From Penium margaritaceum (taxonomy: Eukaryota > Streptophyta > Zygnematophyceae > Desmidiales > Peniaceae), in assembly GCA_023375785.1 (NCBI GenBank), contig SZWC01000081.1, positions 306,881 to 370,880 on the forward strand: a stretch of DNA of 64,000 nt, written 5' to 3'. Below the pieces are notes generated by a model, which saw nothing but the letters and a program-made list of their open reading frames with translations, did no database searches and was not told the origin of the DNA. Shown piece after piece: positions 62,245-64,000 of this stretch (its first letter is position 1; each line of letters opens with the position of its first letter). Both the position numbers and the translations under genes were made by a program.

Positions 62245-62577
62245 TTACAACATCCCATCGCCTACCGGCACCCCAGCAGTTGGATGCAGCCGAGGTGAGA
62301 GCCCAGCGGTCTTACCGGGGTCACAATTTCTGGAACCCACGTGTGAAGTGTATGTATATAAGTCTGCCACAAACAAGCGCCTGGCTTTGCGCCCATGTCT
62401 GAACGGCATCACCACAGTCTGGACTAAGCTTCCGCTGCTGGTCTTGTGGTTATAAACAGAGCTACTGAGCACCAAGCTCGCTGCGTTGCGCTCAACAGCG
62501 GCACGCAGCAAGTACAGGTACAGGTAGTCTTCTGCGTGCGCATTCGGCAGACGGACTTCTTGAACTTGTTCCGCCGG
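62245..62577 (-). CDS. candidate host-gene exon b (unidentified protein)
   Basis: Minus strand. A 3' splice-site-like CCTACCAACAG ends at 62578. The frame then reads PAEQVQEVRLPNAHAEDYLY, LYLLRAAVERNAASLVLSSS, VYNHKTSSGSLVQT and on without a stop to about 62245. The sequence looks like folded protein (regular Leu/Ala helix pattern) and is not retrotransposon-like. A donor could be the GT just after LVQT. It probably belongs with the segment at 63377-63581, with the minisatellites in the intron between. I do not recognise the protein. Confidence 0.45.
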   Translation of the reverse strand, partial: PAEQVQEVRLPNAHAEDYLYLYLLRAAVERNAASLVLSSSVYNHKTSSGSLVQTVVMPFRHGRKARRLFVADLYTYTSHVGSRNCDPGKTAGLSPRLHPTAGVPVGDGML

Positions 62578-62664
62578 CTGTTGGTAGGGAGCCGGTTGAA
62601 GACGCCAAACGAAAGCCACAGCCGAAAGGGCTGTGCCTCTTTGGCTCCCCTTTCTACGGCGCCT

Positions 62665-62937
62665 CACACTGACCATGGTGGAGTTCACACGGACCATGGT
62701 GGAGTTCACACTGACCATGGTGGAGTTCACACGGACCATGGTGGAGCTCACACTGACCATGGTGGAGTTCACACTGACCATGGTGGAGTTCACACTGACC
62801 ATGGTGGAGTTCACACTGACCATGGTGGAGTTCACACTGACCATGGTGGAGCTCACACTGACCATGGTGGAGTTCACACGGACCATGGTGGAGTTCACAC
62901 TGACCATGGTGGAGCTCACACTGACCATGGTGGAGTT
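62665..62937. repeat. minisatellite, 21-bp unit x 13
   Basis: Thirteen head-to-tail copies of a 21-bp unit containing ACCATGGTGGAG, with CACACTG/CACACGG and GTT/GCT variants. Each unit holds the palindrome ACCATGGT. 21 is a multiple of 3, so frames stay open on both strands. That alone is no evidence for a protein. Confidence 0.95.
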
Positions 62938-62960
62938 GCCGACACACACGAGCGCCATCG

Positions 62961-63120
62961 AGGCTGACACAGTGTGAGGCTGACACAGTGTGAGGCTGAC
63001 ACAGTGTGAGGCTGACGCAGTGTGAGGCTGACACAGTGTGAGGCTGACGCAGTGTGAGGCTGATACAGTGTGAGGCTGACGCAGTGTGAGGCTGACGCAG
63101 TGTGAGGCTGACGCAGTGTG
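62961..63120. repeat. minisatellite, 16-bp unit x 10
   Basis: Ten copies of AGGCTGACACAGTGTG with A/G and C/T variants at positions 8-10. It lies 23 bp after the 21-bp array. Confidence 0.95.
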
Positions 63121-63148
63121 AGGCTGGCTTCGTGCAATCTTGAGCAGC

Positions 63149-63400
63149 GACGGCTGCTATATGCTTGGGACCATCTTCAGTGATGAAGGCTGCTATATGC
63201 TTGGGACCATCTTCAGTGAAGAAGGCTGCTATATGCTTGGGACCATCTTCAGTGATGAAGGCTGCTATATGCTTGGGACCATCTTCAGTGAAGAAGGCTG
63301 CTATATGCTTGGGACCATCTTTAGTGATGAAGGCTGCTATATGCTTGGGACCATCTTCAGTGATGAAGGCTGCTACAGGTTTCGGGCCATCTTGAGCACA
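63149..63400. repeat. minisatellite, 36-bp unit x 6 plus a diverged seventh
   Basis: Units read GGCTGCTATATGCTTGGGAC followed by CATCTTCAGTGA(T/A)GAA. The last, diverged copy (63365-63400) overlaps the 3' end of exon-like segment a, so the array seems to have grown from the exon/intron border. Confidence 0.95.
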
Positions 63401-63581
63401 CGCTTGGCAGCGATTCGGAGTTGGGCAAAAAGGGCGCGTGGGTCTGCAACGCGGAGCTTCCCACGGGTTGCCTTGCGGCCCTCCGTGAAGTAGAGGTGGT
63501 ACTCGAGGCTGCACGCCTCCGCCAGATGGTGGAACGTGGGGTCTGGCTCGTCCGCCGGCCGCAACTCAAACACAATGGCGC
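63377..63581 (-). CDS. candidate host-gene exon a (unidentified protein)
   Basis: Minus strand. A long pyrimidine/GT-rich tract and GCGCGTTGCAG end at 63582, a good 3' splice site. The exon encodes GAIVFELRPADEPDPTFHHL, AEACSLEYHLYFTEGRKATR and GKLRVADPRALFAQLRIAAKR, then VLKMAR. It ends near a GT at 63375-63376 (CCT|GTAGCA) or at the in-frame TAG overlapping it. Mixed composition and secondary-structure-like patterning suggest a real gene. I cannot name the family. The upstream exon was not found before the window edge. Confidence 0.5.
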
Positions 63582-63670
63582 CTGCAACGCGCAAAGCGAC
63601 AGCAACACGACACGACAAAGCGACACGACACAACACGACAAGACAAAGCGACACGACAAGACCAAGCAAC
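63582..63670 (-). other. putative intron end: CGACA/TGTCG-rich tract
   Basis: On the minus strand, repeated TGTCG/TTGTCGTG pentamer-like units form a pyrimidine-rich stretch directly before the splice acceptor of exon a. Confidence 0.45.
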
Positions 63671-63956
63671 GATAGGGATTGTGTGACTACCACCAGACAC
63701 TGACAGTCTGGAACCCATCCCTCTGTGTCATGCTGTACTTGTGACCTCAGCATCAGAGAGGGAAGACACACAACACCATGCTGTGTGGGATGGCATCATC
63801 AGCCATGGCACAAACGGAGACTGCTGCTGTGTGCTCAGCTGCTTCACACTAAGCTCAAGAGAGAAAAAATAACACACTGACTCCCAGCGCAGATTCGAAT
63901 TGCACTCCATTCCCGCTGCTTGCGATGCTCGTGTTCACATCGGCCAACACCATGCA

Positions 63957-64000
63957 GGGCACACACACACGCGTGCGCGCGCGCATACACACACGCACAC
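63957..64000. repeat. CA/CG microsatellite at the window edge
   Basis: Alternating purine/pyrimidine run (ACACACACACGCGTGCGCGC and onward) continuing to the end of the window. Confidence 0.9.

Noticed and set aside
62665-63400. CRISPR array
   Set aside because: Units are contiguous with no unique spacers, and the context is eukaryotic retrotransposons and an intron.
62654-63514. 286-codon minus-strand frame running across all three minisatellites (C-E-L-H-H-G-Q and G-P-K-H-I-A-A-F repeats)
   Set aside because: Units of 21 and 36 bp keep any frame open automatically, and plus-strand frames are equally open. The 16-bp array shifts frame within it. Better explained as intronic minisatellites.

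Overview
The window is repeat-dominated nuclear DNA, most likely from a plant or a green/streptophyte alga. Nearly everything recognisable is LTR retrotransposon sequence of the Ty1/copia superfamily (gag - CCHC knuckle - protease - integrase - RT - RNase H order). The canonical primer-binding site TGGTATCAGAGC, complementary to the 3' end of initiator tRNA-Met, is present, and the proteins read like plant copia polyproteins. No bacterial gene, rRNA, functional tRNA or CRISPR array was seen. The species cannot be named from this sequence.

Layout. (1) 1-23331 is a pile of family-A copia copies (LTR about 735 bp, TGTTGG...CCAACA): A (+, 1-4110), B (+, 4111-7840), C (-, 8301-11314, with its gag at 13897-14479), D (-, 11315-13896, an RT/RNase H-only deletion derivative) and E (-, 15727-21720). 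A, D and E each sit next to a gag of the same family, broken at the same nucleotide position. Two blocks carry an LTR whose tail is inverted relative to its head. A solo LTR of a second family, F, sits inside B's integrase. (2) 23332-33780 holds two decayed family-F elements, head to head: F (-, 23332-26835) and F2 (+, about 29771-33780). Between or inside them lie two family-A solo LTRs. (3) 33781-49491 is a three-level nest. Degenerate element I (+, 43772-49491) has a protein-poor LTR element T (33781-43771) in its 5' LTR, and T was entered by the best-preserved element, J (35397-42292, 5-bp target duplication GTGTC). (4) 49492-61213 holds two minus-strand elements of another copia family: a very decayed G and a readable H. 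(5) 61214-64000 is mostly non-element DNA. It carries three different minisatellites, a candidate spliced host gene on the minus strand (two exon-like segments, 62245-62577 and 63377-63581) and a terminal CA/CG microsatellite.

Functionally these are one kind of machine. The LTR promoter drives a gag-pol RNA; gag packages it; protease cuts the polyprotein; RT and RNase H copy the RNA from a tRNA primer; integrase inserts the DNA with 5-bp duplications. No copy here is intact. Even J carries four stop codons, a frameshift and an altered RT catalytic motif. The most notable observation is that two primer strategies coexist. Families A, H and T pair with the 3' end of initiator tRNA-Met. Families F and J/I carry a site matching the anticodon stem-loop of the same tRNA, which is the half-tRNA mechanism known from Drosophila copia and yeast Ty5.

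Assembly caution: five places (2538-2921, 17532-17963, 20406-20934, 35622-36046, 39573-40161) consist of a repeated segment on both sides of Ns. They look like unmerged contig overlaps rather than biology.
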